The translations under genes and the position numbers were made by a program. This document shows, piece after piece, positions 16,729 through 25,092 of a DNA stretch of 64,000 nucleotides (position 1 is the stretch's first letter; each line of letters begins with the position of its first letter). This DNA comes from Candidatus Margulisiibacteriota bacterium (GTDB taxonomy: Bacteria > Margulisbacteria > WOR-1 > O2-12-FULL-45-9 > XYB2-FULL-48-7), in NCBI GenBank assembly GCA_041661965.1, contig JBAZTH010000001.1, positions 310,001-374,000 of the forward strand, written 5' to 3'. The notes below the pieces were generated by a model. That model saw only the letters and a program-made list of their open reading frames with translations, had not been told where the DNA came from and made no database searches.

Positions 16729-18515
16729 AAACAGCCATCTACACCCGAGTTAGCACCGAAGATCAAGTTCGCGAGGGGTATTCTCTTGAAGTTCAGAGGG
16801 AATATCTTCTTAACTACGCTAAACAGCAGGATTGCGAAGTGTTCGAGGTCTATTCGGACGAGGGGATTAGTGCCGGCACTACCGATCGCCCCGCTTTGCA
16901 AAAACTTCTCAAAGATGCCAAGGCGAAGAAATTCGAGCTGGTTATCGTTTATAAAATTGATCGTTTCAGCCGCCGACTCAAGGACCTAATTGGGCTTGTT
17001 GATCAGTTGGAGTCGTATGAGGTAGGGTTTAAGTCTGCTACCGAACCTTTTGATACCACCACCTCTGCTGGAAAGTTGATGTTTCAACAGCTTGGCAGTT
17101 TTGCTGAATTTGAACGGAATCGTTTGGCCGAGAGAGTTTTCCCTGGTATGGTTAAAAGTATTCAAGGCGGGAACTGGCATGGTTCCCGAAATTGTCCGAC
17201 CGGTTACGCTTACAACAAAGAAAAGAAGCTATTAGAGATCAATAAGCGGGAAGCCAACCTTGTTCGCTTGATTTACAGATTATATCTGGAAGGGAAAAGT
17301 ACGACCGATATCGCTGAATATCTGAATAAAAGTAAGCATGAAACAAGGGTGGGTCGGTATTTTTACCAAAAATATATAAGAGACATATTAAGAAATCGTA
17401 TTTATATCGGTGAGATTGTTTGGAATAAGTACCATTACGATAAAAAGCAGAAAGTTGGCAAAGGGCATAAATATGTTAAGAACGATTCTTCAAAATGGAT
17501 AGTTGCCAAGGGAAAACATCAACCGATTATTTCAGTAGAAGATTTCGAGAAGGTCCAGAAACTATTAAACGAAAACAACCTTGCGCCTGTTCGCAGGGTG
17601 CAAAAAAGTAAATTTGCCTTTAGTCGATTACTTTATTGCGAAAAGTGCAATTATCGTTTCTTCGGGGTTTCAAATATAGCTAATCATCGGACGGGTGAAC
17701 GCAAAACCTGGTATCGTTGCGGTGGCCATCAACAGCGACATGTAAGATGTGGGACTGGAGCGATCAGAGAAGAAGTTTTAGAAATGGTGATTCTATCGGC
17801 TATTAATAATATGCTTGATTCCGATAGGTTAAAAGGGAGCCGATGGACGAGTATGACCGACCTCCAAAACCAATCAGAAACAAGCATTTCTAATGCTGAC
17901 CTTGCCAGCATTAGAAATGCCCTAAAAGAGAACCGGGAAAAGCAGTTAAAATTAACCGATCTTTATCTCGGCCGGCACCTTTCCGAAGATACTTTTAAAT
18001 TGAAAAATGAAGCTTTGCGACAAGAGGAAGAGGTGCTCCGCTCAAAACTGGCCGGCCTCGAAATATTGTTGCTGGAAAAGGAAAATTCCTCCGACTATTT
18101 GGATAGGGTCAAGTCGTATCTTGCTTCCTACGACCCTCAAAAAAAGGCATTGAGCGCCGCCGATAAAAAACAAATTCTTGGTCTCTTTTTGAAGAAGATT
18201 GTTATTAAAAATGCCGCAAAAAGCGCCGCCGCCGCGTCCCGAATTGTCCCTTTTTTTTATTCCCCGTTCAACAAGCTGAATTTAGAAGAAGGAAGTGCAA
18301 TAAATGGCAACAGAAAAGGAAAATTCGCGCCGATATTATATCAAGACCTATGGATGCCAGATGAACGTCGCCGACTCTTCAAAATTGGCGGAGGTCCTCG
18401 AAGAATATGGCTACCAGAGGGGAGAGAGCGAAGAGACAGCCGACATTCTTCTGATCAATACCTGCGTTGTCCGCCAGGGGGCGGAAGACCGGGCCGCCTG
18501 GTATGTGATGTCTAG
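16725..18515 (+). CDS. Large serine recombinase with read-through tail into miaB
   Basis: The N-terminal resolvase domain has the catalytic signature YTRVSTEDQ (Arg8, Ser10) and YKIDRFSRR (from residue 76). A recombinase domain follows (RRYFYQKYIRDILRN-like region), then a zinc ribbon (CEKC from residue 305, YRCGG and VRCG later) and a coiled-coil segment rich in Glu, Lys and Leu. These are the parts of large serine integrases and invertases. The ATG at 16725 overlaps the HTH stop. Normal family sequence seems to end near FFYSPFN; the frame then runs through the right repeat arm and on for 52 codons inside miaB in another frame, giving an unnatural-looking Arg/Gly-rich end. It overlaps miaB by 212 nt. 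The other repeat arm offers a shorter 28-residue tail. It probably inverts or mobilises the DNA between the arms. Confidence 0.85.
   Translation: MKTAIYTRVSTEDQVREGYSLEVQREYLLNYAKQQDCEVFEVYSDEGISAGTTDRPALQKLLKDAKAKKFELVIVYKIDRFSRRLKDLIGLVDQLESYEVGFKSATEPFDTTTSAGKLMFQQLGSFAEFERNRLAERVFPGMVKSIQGGNWHGSRNCPTGYAYNKEKKLLEINKREANLVRLIYRLYLEGKSTTDIAEYLNKSKHETRVGRYFYQKYIRDILRNRIYIGEIVWNKYHYDKKQKVGKGHKYVKNDSSKWIVAKGKHQPIISVEDFEKVQKLLNENNLAPVRRVQKSKFAFSRLLYCEKCNYRFFGVSNIANHRTGERKTWYRCGGHQQRHVRCGTGAIREEVLEMVILSAINNMLDSDRLKGSRWTSMTDLQNQSETSISNADLASIRNALKENREKQLKLTDLYLGRHLSEDTFKLKNEALRQEEEVLRSKLAGLEILLLEKENSSDYLDRVKSYLASYDPQKKALSAADKKQILGLFLKKIVIKNAAKSAAAASRIVPFFYSPFNKLNLEEGSAINGNRKGKFAPILYQDLWMPDERRRLFKIGGGPRRIWLPEGRERRDSRHSSDQYLRCPPGGGRPGRLVCDV
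18209..18356. repeat. Right arm of the perfect 148-bp inverted repeat
   Basis: This arm holds three things at once: the 3' coding part of the recombinase, the miaB ribosome-binding region, and the first 17 codons of miaB (18304-18354) plus two bases. It ends at 18356, exactly on a codon boundary of the recombinase frame and one base before completing the codon for the first cluster cysteine of MiaB. It is identical to the complement of 16274-16421. Confidence 0.95.
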
Positions 18516-19452
18516 CAAGGGATTGAAGGAGAAACATCCCGGGGTGATGATTGGGTTATGCGGTTGTATTGTTAATGAACCGGGGCGAGATATTAAAAAA
18601 GACTTTCCTCACATTGATTTTTTTATTCCACCTCATAGTCCTAATAAATTAAAAGAGTTTTTATCCTCTTTATCCCACTTTCCCCCTTCCCCCTTAATAA
18701 GGGGGAAGGGGACAGGGGATAGGGGTGGAGTGGTGGGTGAGGGGCGCCATGAAGACGTTACATACATTACTGTAATGACCGGTTGTAACAACTACTGTTC
18801 GTATTGTGTCGTTCCTTATGTTCGGGGGCCGGAAGTTAGCCGGCCGATGGCCGAGGTCCTGGCCGAAATTGAACAGGTGATGAATGGGGGAGCAAAAAAT
18901 ATTATTCTTCTAGGCCAGAACGTCAACGCTTATCAATACGGATTAGCTAATCTATTAGAAAATATTGCTTTCGCGACTAAACGTCGCGGTTCCGAGTCCT
19001 TACGAGTTGGCTTTTTAACTTCCCATCCCAAAGATATGTCCGATGAGATCATTGAGTCTGCCGCTCGCTTCCCTTTTATTGCCCGGGAGTTTATTATGCC
19101 GCTCCAATCCGGGGATGACGCGATCTTGGAAAAGATGAGACGCGGTTATACTCTCGATTATTTCCGGGGCCGGGTTAATAAGCTCCGGGAATTGATGCCG
19201 GACGTGCGGCTGGTCTCTGATCTGATTGTCGGTTTTCCCGGTGAAACTGACGCCCAGTTTGAAGCGACCCTGCGGGCGGTCGAAGAGTTCCGGTTCTCGG
19301 CGGTCAATATGTTTGCTTATTCTCCCCGACCGGAGACCGACGCGGCCAAGTTCCCCGGCCAGTTGTCGGAAGAAGTTCGGCAGAAGCGGCTCAAGCGCCT
19401 GATAACCCTGGTCCGCTCCACAGTAAAACCCCGGCAATCCCTTGTCAACTAA
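18304..19452 (+). CDS. miaB: MiaB-type tRNA methylthiotransferase, short form with in-frame repeat insert
   Basis: MiaB adds a methylthio group to i6A37 of tRNAs, using two iron-sulfur clusters and S-adenosylmethionine. The auxiliary-cluster cysteines are Cys18 (TYGCQMN), Cys54 (INTC) and Cys88 (CGC); the radical-SAM motif CNNYCSYC places cysteines at 161, 165 and 168. GQNVNAYQYG and the FLTSHP and MPLQSGDD segments are also typical. Two things are odd. Residues about 124-148 between the two domains are encoded by a palindromic repeat. The protein ends at residue 382, right after the radical-SAM barrel, so the usual C-terminal TRAM (RNA-binding) domain is missing. The first 17 codons lie in the inverted repeat, and the recombinase gene overlaps 212 nt. 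An AAGGAAG-like ribosome site precedes the ATG. Related MtaB is less likely given the N-terminus. Confidence 0.85.
   Translation: MATEKENSRRYYIKTYGCQMNVADSSKLAEVLEEYGYQRGESEETADILLINTCVVRQGAEDRAAWYVMSSKGLKEKHPGVMIGLCGCIVNEPGRDIKKDFPHIDFFIPPHSPNKLKEFLSSLSHFPPSPLIRGKGTGDRGGVVGEGRHEDVTYITVMTGCNNYCSYCVVPYVRGPEVSRPMAEVLAEIEQVMNGGAKNIILLGQNVNAYQYGLANLLENIAFATKRRGSESLRVGFLTSHPKDMSDEIIESAARFPFIAREFIMPLQSGDDAILEKMRRGYTLDYFRGRVNKLRELMPDVRLVSDLIVGFPGETDAQFEATLRAVEEFRFSAVNMFAYSPRPETDAAKFPGQLSEEVRQKRLKRLITLVRSTVKPRQSLVN
18673..18747 (+). repeat. Palindromic repeat inserted in frame in miaB
   Basis: The core is a perfect 13-bp hairpin: CCCCTTCCCCCTT at 18683-18695, loop AAT, and its complement at 18699-18711, followed by runs of G-rich sequence. 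It encodes a low-complexity Pro/Gly/Arg linker (from SHFPPSPLIRG to VVGEGR) between the N-terminal cluster domain and the radical-SAM domain. Base composition and residue use differ sharply from the flanking miaB sequence. In-frame palindromic inserts of this kind are known from Rickettsia. Confidence 0.7.
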
Positions 19453-19459
19453 GGGGGTA

Positions 19460-19615
19460 TTGACTATTGACAGCCGGTCGAAATCAGATAAAATTACCAT
19501 CGTTAAAGAGAATTTCACGGTCAGCGGCGGTTTGAACGTTATCGAAACGAAATTCTTCGGTTTCCGGGAATACGTCCGGCTCGTTGATAATGATAAAAAA
19601 ATAAATTGGGGGTGA
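19460..19615 (+). CDS. Possible small protein downstream of miaB (51 aa)
   Basis: A frame opening with TTG (19460) encodes a soluble-looking 51-residue product with alternating charged and hydrophobic residues (KITIVKENFTVSGGLNVIET and FFGFREYVRLVDNDKK) and ends in TGA. AAGGGGG lies only 2 nt before the TTG, which is too close for a good ribosome site. I do not recognise the sequence. It could be a real small gene or a gene fragment left where the miaB 3' end was lost; it does not resemble a TRAM domain. Confidence 0.3.
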   Translation: MTIDSRSKSDKITIVKENFTVSGGLNVIETKFFGFREYVRLVDNDKKINWG

Positions 19616-19681
19616 ATAGAAGATAGCTGTTGGATCAAAGATCGCGTACTATTAAAAAAGTTGATTAAGGAGGAAAAGAAG

Positions 19682-21205
19682 ATGAGAAAAGTCATCGCGG
19701 TGATAATTGGTTTATGTCTTATTGGGTCGCTTGGGGTTTTAATAACGGGGTGCGGGCAATCGACCCCGACCATTAATACCTCTAATTCCCAGCCTAATGG
19801 TTTGAAGATCAAAGGAGTGGTTCGGGGCTACACTATATCCGGGTCGGTTGGCGATCCGGTGGCCAACGCCGTGGTCGCCCTTTCCGGCGACAGCGTCAAT
19901 AAAACGGTTGTGACCAACGCGGTTGGGGAATATTTAATTGAGGGGATCCCCGACGGAGTTTACAATTTGATCACTACCGCGGAGGGCTATTCTCGAGATC
20001 GAAATAATGGCGTCACCATCAAACCGACCAGCGGGGTTCCGGCCGATAATACTATTACCGTCTCCGACATTTTATTAAATTCGAATCCGATCGTGACCGC
20101 TTATTTGCCCCTGCCGAACACGATCATTGCCAGTGACCAGGCTTTTACCGTCACCTTCAACGAACCGATGGACACCTCGACCGTGACCTTTACGCTTGCT
20201 CCTTCCGGTGTCAGGACCTTTGTCGCGACCAGCGGCGCGGTGCCGATCAACGTTGCCTGGAACGCGACCAATTCTATCGCGACCATTACTCCGGTCAGCA
20301 ATTTGATCGTTAATAATACGTATACTTTAACCGCTTCTCCGAGCGCTAAGGACCTCTCCGGGTTTACGATTGGCACTTCGGCCGATCAGGCGCTGGCCTT
20401 GAGCCAGCTCTACCGCGTTTCAACGGGCGGCGTGCCGGCGGGAGCGGGGGATATCAGCTTTTCAATTGGCGGGACGACGCTTGAAGCGGCGACTTTCGCT
20501 AATGTTTTCGGTGCCGGGGCTTTGAACATATATTGGAACCCGGCGTCAGGTGTTGTGACCGGTTATCGGATCTACGTGGCCAACAGCGCGACCGGCAACT
20601 ATACTCTGTTGACGACCTCGACTGTCAACTATGCTACCCCCTCAATGAACAGCGTCTTAACCGCTCTTTATGGCACTACCAATATCGATCCAATCTCGAC
20701 CGGCGCTAATTATCCTCTGATCAATACCCCTTTATATCTTAAGATCATTGCTTACAACGGTGACGGGGAATCGGGAGCGGTCGCGAGCGGCGCTCTGCAG
20801 TATAAGAAAGGCCCGGCGGTTATCGAAGGACACGGCTGGAACAACGCCAATTTTACCACTGCCCACGCTAACGCCAACAATTATGTGCTGGGCGACTCAA
20901 CCAATCGACTGGCCTCAACTAACGAGGCCTATATAGGCTTTGATACGCCGCTTGTTTCTTCGACCGTGACCGCCGCGAACTTTACGATCGCCGGCGGCTC
21001 GGTAACGGCGGCGACGCTTCTTACCAATCATACGGCCGATCTTGATCCGGCTGCGTATTGGACAGGAGCGAATCTTCGTTCGATCGTTAAAATAACGGCT
21101 GACGTGACCGTTTACGGCAACACGATCGAAGCTGGGACGGCGGTTAAAGATTTAGCCGGGAACAGCGTTCGGTCCGGATCAACTTCGACGATCGTTACAA
21201 ACTAA
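19682..21205 (+). CDS. Modular lipoprotein with carboxypeptidase-regulatory-like and Ig-like domains
   Basis: The ATG at 19682 is preceded by AAGGAGG at an 8-nt spacing; an in-frame TTG at 19661 lies before that site and is rejected. The lipobox is LITGC with Cys24, so the mature protein is lipid-anchored. Residues ~35-115 form a CnaB/carboxypeptidase-regulatory-like fold (ISGSVGDPVANAVVALSG, then GEYLIEGIPDGVYNLI). Next comes a Big_5-like Ig domain (VTFNEPMDTSTVTFTL) that often occurs in S-layer proteins, then a fibronectin-type unit (IYWNPASGVVTGYRIYVA), then a second Big_5-like unit near the end. No catalytic site is visible. It is probably a surface structural or adhesion protein. It is followed by a strong terminator. 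Confidence 0.8.
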   Translation: MRKVIAVIIGLCLIGSLGVLITGCGQSTPTINTSNSQPNGLKIKGVVRGYTISGSVGDPVANAVVALSGDSVNKTVVTNAVGEYLIEGIPDGVYNLITTAEGYSRDRNNGVTIKPTSGVPADNTITVSDILLNSNPIVTAYLPLPNTIIASDQAFTVTFNEPMDTSTVTFTLAPSGVRTFVATSGAVPINVAWNATNSIATITPVSNLIVNNTYTLTASPSAKDLSGFTIGTSADQALALSQLYRVSTGGVPAGAGDISFSIGGTTLEAATFANVFGAGALNIYWNPASGVVTGYRIYVANSATGNYTLLTTSTVNYATPSMNSVLTALYGTTNIDPISTGANYPLINTPLYLKIIAYNGDGESGAVASGALQYKKGPAVIEGHGWNNANFTTAHANANNYVLGDSTNRLASTNEAYIGFDTPLVSSTVTAANFTIAGGSVTAATLLTNHTADLDPAAYWTGANLRSIVKITADVTVYGNTIEAGTAVKDLAGNSVRSGSTSTIVTN

Positions 21206-21212
21206 GTTCAAA

Positions 21213-21252
21213 CCCTCCCACCCTGAATCAGCTTAGGGTGGGAGGGCGTTTC
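21213..21252 (+). terminator. Strong rho-independent terminator after the modular lipoprotein
   Basis: A perfect 12-bp stem (CCCTCCCACCCT at 21213-21224 with its complement at 21235-21246) with a 10-nt loop is followed by CGTTTCATT. It separates the lipoprotein from the SLH porin gene. Confidence 0.8.
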
Positions 21253-21271
21253 ATTAATAAAAGGAAATGCG

Positions 21272-22792
21272 ATGATAAAAAAACTTGCCGTAATATTTTC
21301 AGTTGTTTTCCTGACTGCTTCCTTGGCTTATGGAGCGGAAAAAACGGCGGTGAAAAAGGCCCCGGTCAAAACTACTGTAAAGAAAGCTGCGGCCTTGCCT
21401 CCAGTTGCGGTTGTTTCAACTTCGGAAGCGCCGGTCAAAAAGCTAATTACTTTCAAAGACCTGAAGAAGGGCCCGGCTTACGACTTTGTCATGAAAATGG
21501 TCAATGATTATCAGGTGATCTCCGGTTATCCGGACGGGACCTTCAAAGGGACCAAGACGATCAACCGGGCGGAGTTTGCCAAGATCGTGACCAACGCCCT
21601 CGATTATGTGGAAAAGAAATATGAGATATCTTTAGCCGATGAGCCGGCCGATTCAAATGTGACTTTTAAGGATTTTAAGGCCAAACACTGGGCCTATCCT
21701 TTCGCTTCAAAACTTATTGCCAAATACAAGCTCTTCTCCGGTTATCCGGATGGAACTTTTAAGCCCGGCAAGACGATCAACCGTTTTGAGATGGCGACGG
21801 TCCTCTCCAAAACCTTGAGGTTGATCTATGATCGTTGCGAAGTGACCATGCCCCAGCCGTCGAGCAAAGAGGTGGTCGCGCTCAAAGACGTAAAAAAGAA
21901 CCACTGGGCGATGAAAGATATTCAGCTGATGCTTTATACCAAGATCATGACGGCGACCTCCGCGAACAAACTGAAATATTTCAAGGGGAACGCCAATGTC
22001 AATCGCTATGATGTGGCGATCGCCGGCGTTAAACTAATCAAGCTATCCGACTCGGCAATCGCTTCTCTTTCGGCCGAAAAGCTGGCCGCCCTCCGCAAGA
22101 AGAGCGCCGGTCCGGCGGCTGCCGCGCTCCCGGACGAAAAGGACTTGATCGCGAAATCGGTTGTTATTCCAAGTAAACCGCAAACATCGCTGGCCGGCGG
22201 CTACGGCGGGGTATACGAGAAGGGCTCGGCAACCGATAATTGGCGCGGCTTAAGCCTGGCTGGAACTTACGCCGACAAGTTTTCAGTTTTAGGGCTTTCC
22301 GGTAACTACGAGATGACCGGCAAATATGGTTATAATCAGGTTGTTTACACCGTGCCTAATAGCAACGGGGGGGGCGGCCTATCCGCTTCGATCAATAACG
22401 AACACCGCCTGGAGCTGGAAGCGAATACCACCTATCCAGTGCTTGATTTCTACGGAATTAAAGGGAAGGTTCTGCTTGGAGCTAAGCATTTTTACTTGCG
22501 GAACGAATCGGCTCCGTCCAGTTTTACCGGCTTTAACGCCGGGGTGGTCAGTAGCGCCAAGATTTGGGATCGCGATCTGCTGGTCAAAGCTTTCTATTCG
22601 TTGCCGCTGATCAGGACCCAGCTGACCCCGTCAGTTCAGGGCCAGCCGATCCAGCTTTTCGATTACGAAGCTTCGGTTAACGCCACGGTCTTTGACTTGC
22701 CGATGCTAGTCGGCCTGACCGGCGAGACGATGCTCTTCTCCGGCGGCGATAATCGCTACTATAATATGCTCTTTGCCAGATATTTCTTGTAG
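21272..22792 (+). CDS. SLH-domain outer-membrane porin
   Basis: A signal peptide (ends LAYGA, about residue 22) is followed by a Lys/Ala-rich linker and three S-layer-homology domains: FKDLKKGPAYDFV to GYPDGTFKGTKTINRAEF, then FKDFKAKHWAY to GYPDGTFKPGKTINRFEM, then a degenerate one from LKDVKKNHWAM to NVNRYDVAI. The rest (from about residue 290) is a run of amphipathic strands rich in Gly, Tyr and Asn, ending FARYFL with a C-terminal aromatic/Leu strand typical of barrels. SLH domains bind pyruvylated cell-wall polymers, so the protein probably ties the outer membrane to the wall, like the SLH-OprB porins of Cyanobacteria and the OmpM proteins of Negativicutes. A GGAAA ribosome site precedes the ATG. 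It stands alone between two terminators and is probably abundant. Confidence 0.87.
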   Translation: MIKKLAVIFSVVFLTASLAYGAEKTAVKKAPVKTTVKKAAALPPVAVVSTSEAPVKKLITFKDLKKGPAYDFVMKMVNDYQVISGYPDGTFKGTKTINRAEFAKIVTNALDYVEKKYEISLADEPADSNVTFKDFKAKHWAYPFASKLIAKYKLFSGYPDGTFKPGKTINRFEMATVLSKTLRLIYDRCEVTMPQPSSKEVVALKDVKKNHWAMKDIQLMLYTKIMTATSANKLKYFKGNANVNRYDVAIAGVKLIKLSDSAIASLSAEKLAALRKKSAGPAAAALPDEKDLIAKSVVIPSKPQTSLAGGYGGVYEKGSATDNWRGLSLAGTYADKFSVLGLSGNYEMTGKYGYNQVVYTVPNSNGGGGLSASINNEHRLELEANTTYPVLDFYGIKGKVLLGAKHFYLRNESAPSSFTGFNAGVVSSAKIWDRDLLVKAFYSLPLIRTQLTPSVQGQPIQLFDYEASVNATVFDLPMLVGLTGETMLFSGGDNRYYNMLFARYFL

Positions 22793-22813
22793 GGTTAAGA
22801 GGAATAATTTATT

Positions 22814-22850
22814 GCTTAAAGCTGTAAGCTTACAGCTTTAAGCTTTTTTA
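22814..22850 (+). terminator. Rho-independent terminator after the SLH porin
   Basis: GCTTAAAGCTGTAA (22814-22827) pairs perfectly with TTACAGCTTTAAGC (22830-22843), and a run of six T residues follows immediately. Confidence 0.9.
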
Positions 22851-22855
22851 TTATA

Positions 22856-22884
22856 TTGCTCCGTATCTTCTTTATTGCTATAAT
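22856..22884 (+). promoter_or_regulatory. Sigma70-type promoter of prs-hom
   Basis: TTGCTC (22856-22861), a 17-nt spacer and a consensus TATAAT (22879-22884) precede a GGAGGG ribosome site and the prs ATG at 22903. Confidence 0.75.
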
Positions 22885-22902
22885 CAAATCGGAGGGAAAT
22901 TA

Positions 22903-23844
22903 ATGATACAAAACTCAAATCTTTGTGTTTTTTCCGGTACTTCCCATCCCGTTCTCGGCGATAAGATTGTTGAATATCTCGGTCTTAAAAAGGGGGAGAT
23001 TAAGATTTCCCGCTTTGCCGGCGGCGAGATCTACGCCCGCCTGCTCGATAACGTCCGCGGCCATTCCGCGGTTATCATCCAGACCTGCACGGAAGAGGTA
23101 AACGAGAACCTGATGGAGCTATTCATTATAATAGACGCGATGAAGAGAGCGTCGGCCAAGTCGATTACCGCGGTGATCCCGCATTTCGGTTATGCCCGCC
23201 AGGACCGCAAAGCCGCCTCCCGTGAGCCGATCTCGGCCAGGCTGGTCGCCAATCTTTTGGAGACCGCCGGCGCCGACCGGATCATTGCCATGGACCTTCA
23301 TTCCGACCAAATCCAGGGTTTTTTCAACATCCCGGTCGATACCTTGACCGCGTTGCCGCTCTTTACTACATATATTAAGGAAAAGAAGCTCAAGGACCCG
23401 GTTGTTGTCGCGCCGGACACCGGCCGGGCCAAGGTCGCCAAGAAAATGGCCGATCGGATCGGCGCCAGCTTGGCGATCCTGCACAAGGTCCGTTCCGGCC
23501 ACCACCAGTCCGAAGTCACCCACGTTGTCGGTGAGGTCAAAGGGAAGACCGTTATTATTACCGACGACATGATCGATACCGCCGGGACGGTGACGAGCGG
23601 GGTCGACGTTCTGCGCAAAGAAGGGTGCAACGATGAGATCTACATTGCCGCCACGCACGGGATCTTTTCCGGGCCGGCGGTTGACCGGATGAACAAAGCC
23701 GGTTTTGCCGAGGTGATCATCAGCGATTCCCTGCCGATCAATAAACCGATCAAAAACCTGAAGATCCTTTCGACCGCGGGCTTGCTCGGTGAAGCGATCA
23801 AGCGTAATTACGCCAATCAGTCGATCAGTTCGCTTTTTGATTAA
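22903..23844 (+). CDS. prs: Ribose-phosphate pyrophosphokinase (PRPP synthetase)
   Basis: The enzyme makes PRPP from ribose 5-phosphate and ATP for purine, pyrimidine, histidine, tryptophan and NAD synthesis. The 313-residue length matches the class I family. Visible motifs are FSGTSHP at the start, the flexible ATP-binding segment PHFGYARQDRK, MDLHSDQIQGFF, the VAPDTGRAKVAKKMAD region, and the PRPP loop VIITDDMIDTAGT. One difference from common forms is DTGRA where DxGG is usual in the D-x-G-G-V-x-R-A motif. A good promoter and a GGAGGG ribosome site lie upstream. hom follows after 3 nt, so both are co-transcribed. Confidence 0.93.
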   Translation: MIQNSNLCVFSGTSHPVLGDKIVEYLGLKKGEIKISRFAGGEIYARLLDNVRGHSAVIIQTCTEEVNENLMELFIIIDAMKRASAKSITAVIPHFGYARQDRKAASREPISARLVANLLETAGADRIIAMDLHSDQIQGFFNIPVDTLTALPLFTTYIKEKKLKDPVVVAPDTGRAKVAKKMADRIGASLAILHKVRSGHHQSEVTHVVGEVKGKTVIITDDMIDTAGTVTSGVDVLRKEGCNDEIYIAATHGIFSGPAVDRMNKAGFAEVIISDSLPINKPIKNLKILSTAGLLGEAIKRNYANQSISSLFD

Positions 23845-23847
23845 ATT

Positions 23848-25092
23848 ATGAAGCAAATCAATATCGGGATAATTGGTTTAGGGGTCGTTGGAGCGGCGGT
23901 CGCGGAAGTTCTTCATAAGAACGCGTCGGCTATTGCCGCGCAGTCCGGCCTCCAACTAAAAGTTAAGAAGGGGTGCGATCTCCGTAAAGTCAAAGTTCCT
24001 TGCCCGGTGACGACCGACGCTTATGCTCTGATCAATGACCCGGAGATCTCCATTATCGTCGAGACAATGGGGGGCGTCAATCCGGCCAAGAAATTTATCC
24101 TTGACGCGATTGCCGCCGGAAAACATATTGTTACCTCCAATAAAGAATTGATCGCCCTCCACCAAGACGAAATCATTGCCGCTGCCCGAGAGCGTAACGT
24201 TTCCGTGCTATATGAAGCGTCGGTTGGCGGAGGCGTGCCAATCCTAGCCGCTTTACGCCGTAATCTGGCCGGCAACGTCCTGTCGGAAGTCTACGGTATC
24301 GTTAACGGAACGACCAATTATATTCTCTCAACTATGTCGGAAGAAGGGAAAGAATTTTCCGATGCCTTAAAAGAGGCGCAGGCCAAAGGCTTTGCCGAAG
24401 CCAATCCGAAAAAAGATATCGAGGGCTACGATGCCGCTTATAAAACGGTCATTTTGGCGGCCGAGGCTTTTGGCGCCCGGGTGAAAATGGATGCCGTTTT
24501 CCGTGAAGGGATCGAAAAGATCACGATCGAAGATATTTGCTATGCCAGGGAGATCGGCTACGCGATCAAGCTCCTGGCGATCGCTAAAGAGAGCGCCGGT
24601 TCAGTCGATGTCCGGGTCCATCCGGCGCTGGTTCCTTTGGCTCATCCGCTGGCCGGGATCAGGCAGAATTTCAACGCGATCTACGTGAAGGGTTTCCCGA
24701 TCGGCGAGCTGATGTTTTATGGGCCGGGGGCGGGGGGGAATCCGACCGCCTCGGCGGTCATTGCCGATATCATAGAATTAGGGCAGACCGGACGGGTTTT
24801 TCGCCGTGAGATCAAGGCGGCGACGGTCAAAAAGATCGACGACATTAAGGCCCGATATTACCTGCGGCTCCAGGTCTCCGATAAGGTCGGGGTTCTGGCC
24901 TCTATTGCCAAGGTTTTCGCGGAGAAAAGCGTCAGTATTGCCGCGGTTATCCAAAAGGAGACCGCCCAGAATACCACCACGCTCGTCATTATGCTTGATG
25001 AATCGAGCGAAAAGAACATCCAATCGGCCTTAAATTCGATCAAAAAACTGTCAGTGGTCCACCGCCTCGGCAATCTGATTCGGATTTTGTAA
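23848..25092 (+). CDS. hom: Homoserine dehydrogenase with C-terminal ACT domain
   Basis: It reduces aspartate semialdehyde to homoserine on the way to threonine and methionine. The N-terminal Rossmann fold carries GIIGLGVVGAAVAEVL (residues 7-22) and TSNKELIA with the conserved lysine. The catalytic domain has YEASVGGGVPIL, NGTTNYIL and EANPKKDIEGYDAAYK. The last ~75 residues form an ACT domain (YYLRLQVSDKVGVLASIAKVF), the usual site for threonine feedback inhibition. The 414 residues fit the monofunctional family. No ribosome site is evident in the 3-nt gap after prs, so translation is probably coupled. Confidence 0.93.
   Translation: MKQINIGIIGLGVVGAAVAEVLHKNASAIAAQSGLQLKVKKGCDLRKVKVPCPVTTDAYALINDPEISIIVETMGGVNPAKKFILDAIAAGKHIVTSNKELIALHQDEIIAAARERNVSVLYEASVGGGVPILAALRRNLAGNVLSEVYGIVNGTTNYILSTMSEEGKEFSDALKEAQAKGFAEANPKKDIEGYDAAYKTVILAAEAFGARVKMDAVFREGIEKITIEDICYAREIGYAIKLLAIAKESAGSVDVRVHPALVPLAHPLAGIRQNFNAIYVKGFPIGELMFYGPGAGGNPTASAVIADIIELGQTGRVFRREIKAATVKKIDDIKARYYLRLQVSDKVGVLASIAKVFAEKSVSIAAVIQKETAQNTTTLVIMLDESSEKNIQSALNSIKKLSVVHRLGNLIRIL

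Noticed and set aside
16274..18356. Classical integrated phage or ICE with direct attL/attR repeats
   Set aside because: The repeats are inverted rather than direct, and no structural, replication or conjugation genes are present; only two genes are enclosed.
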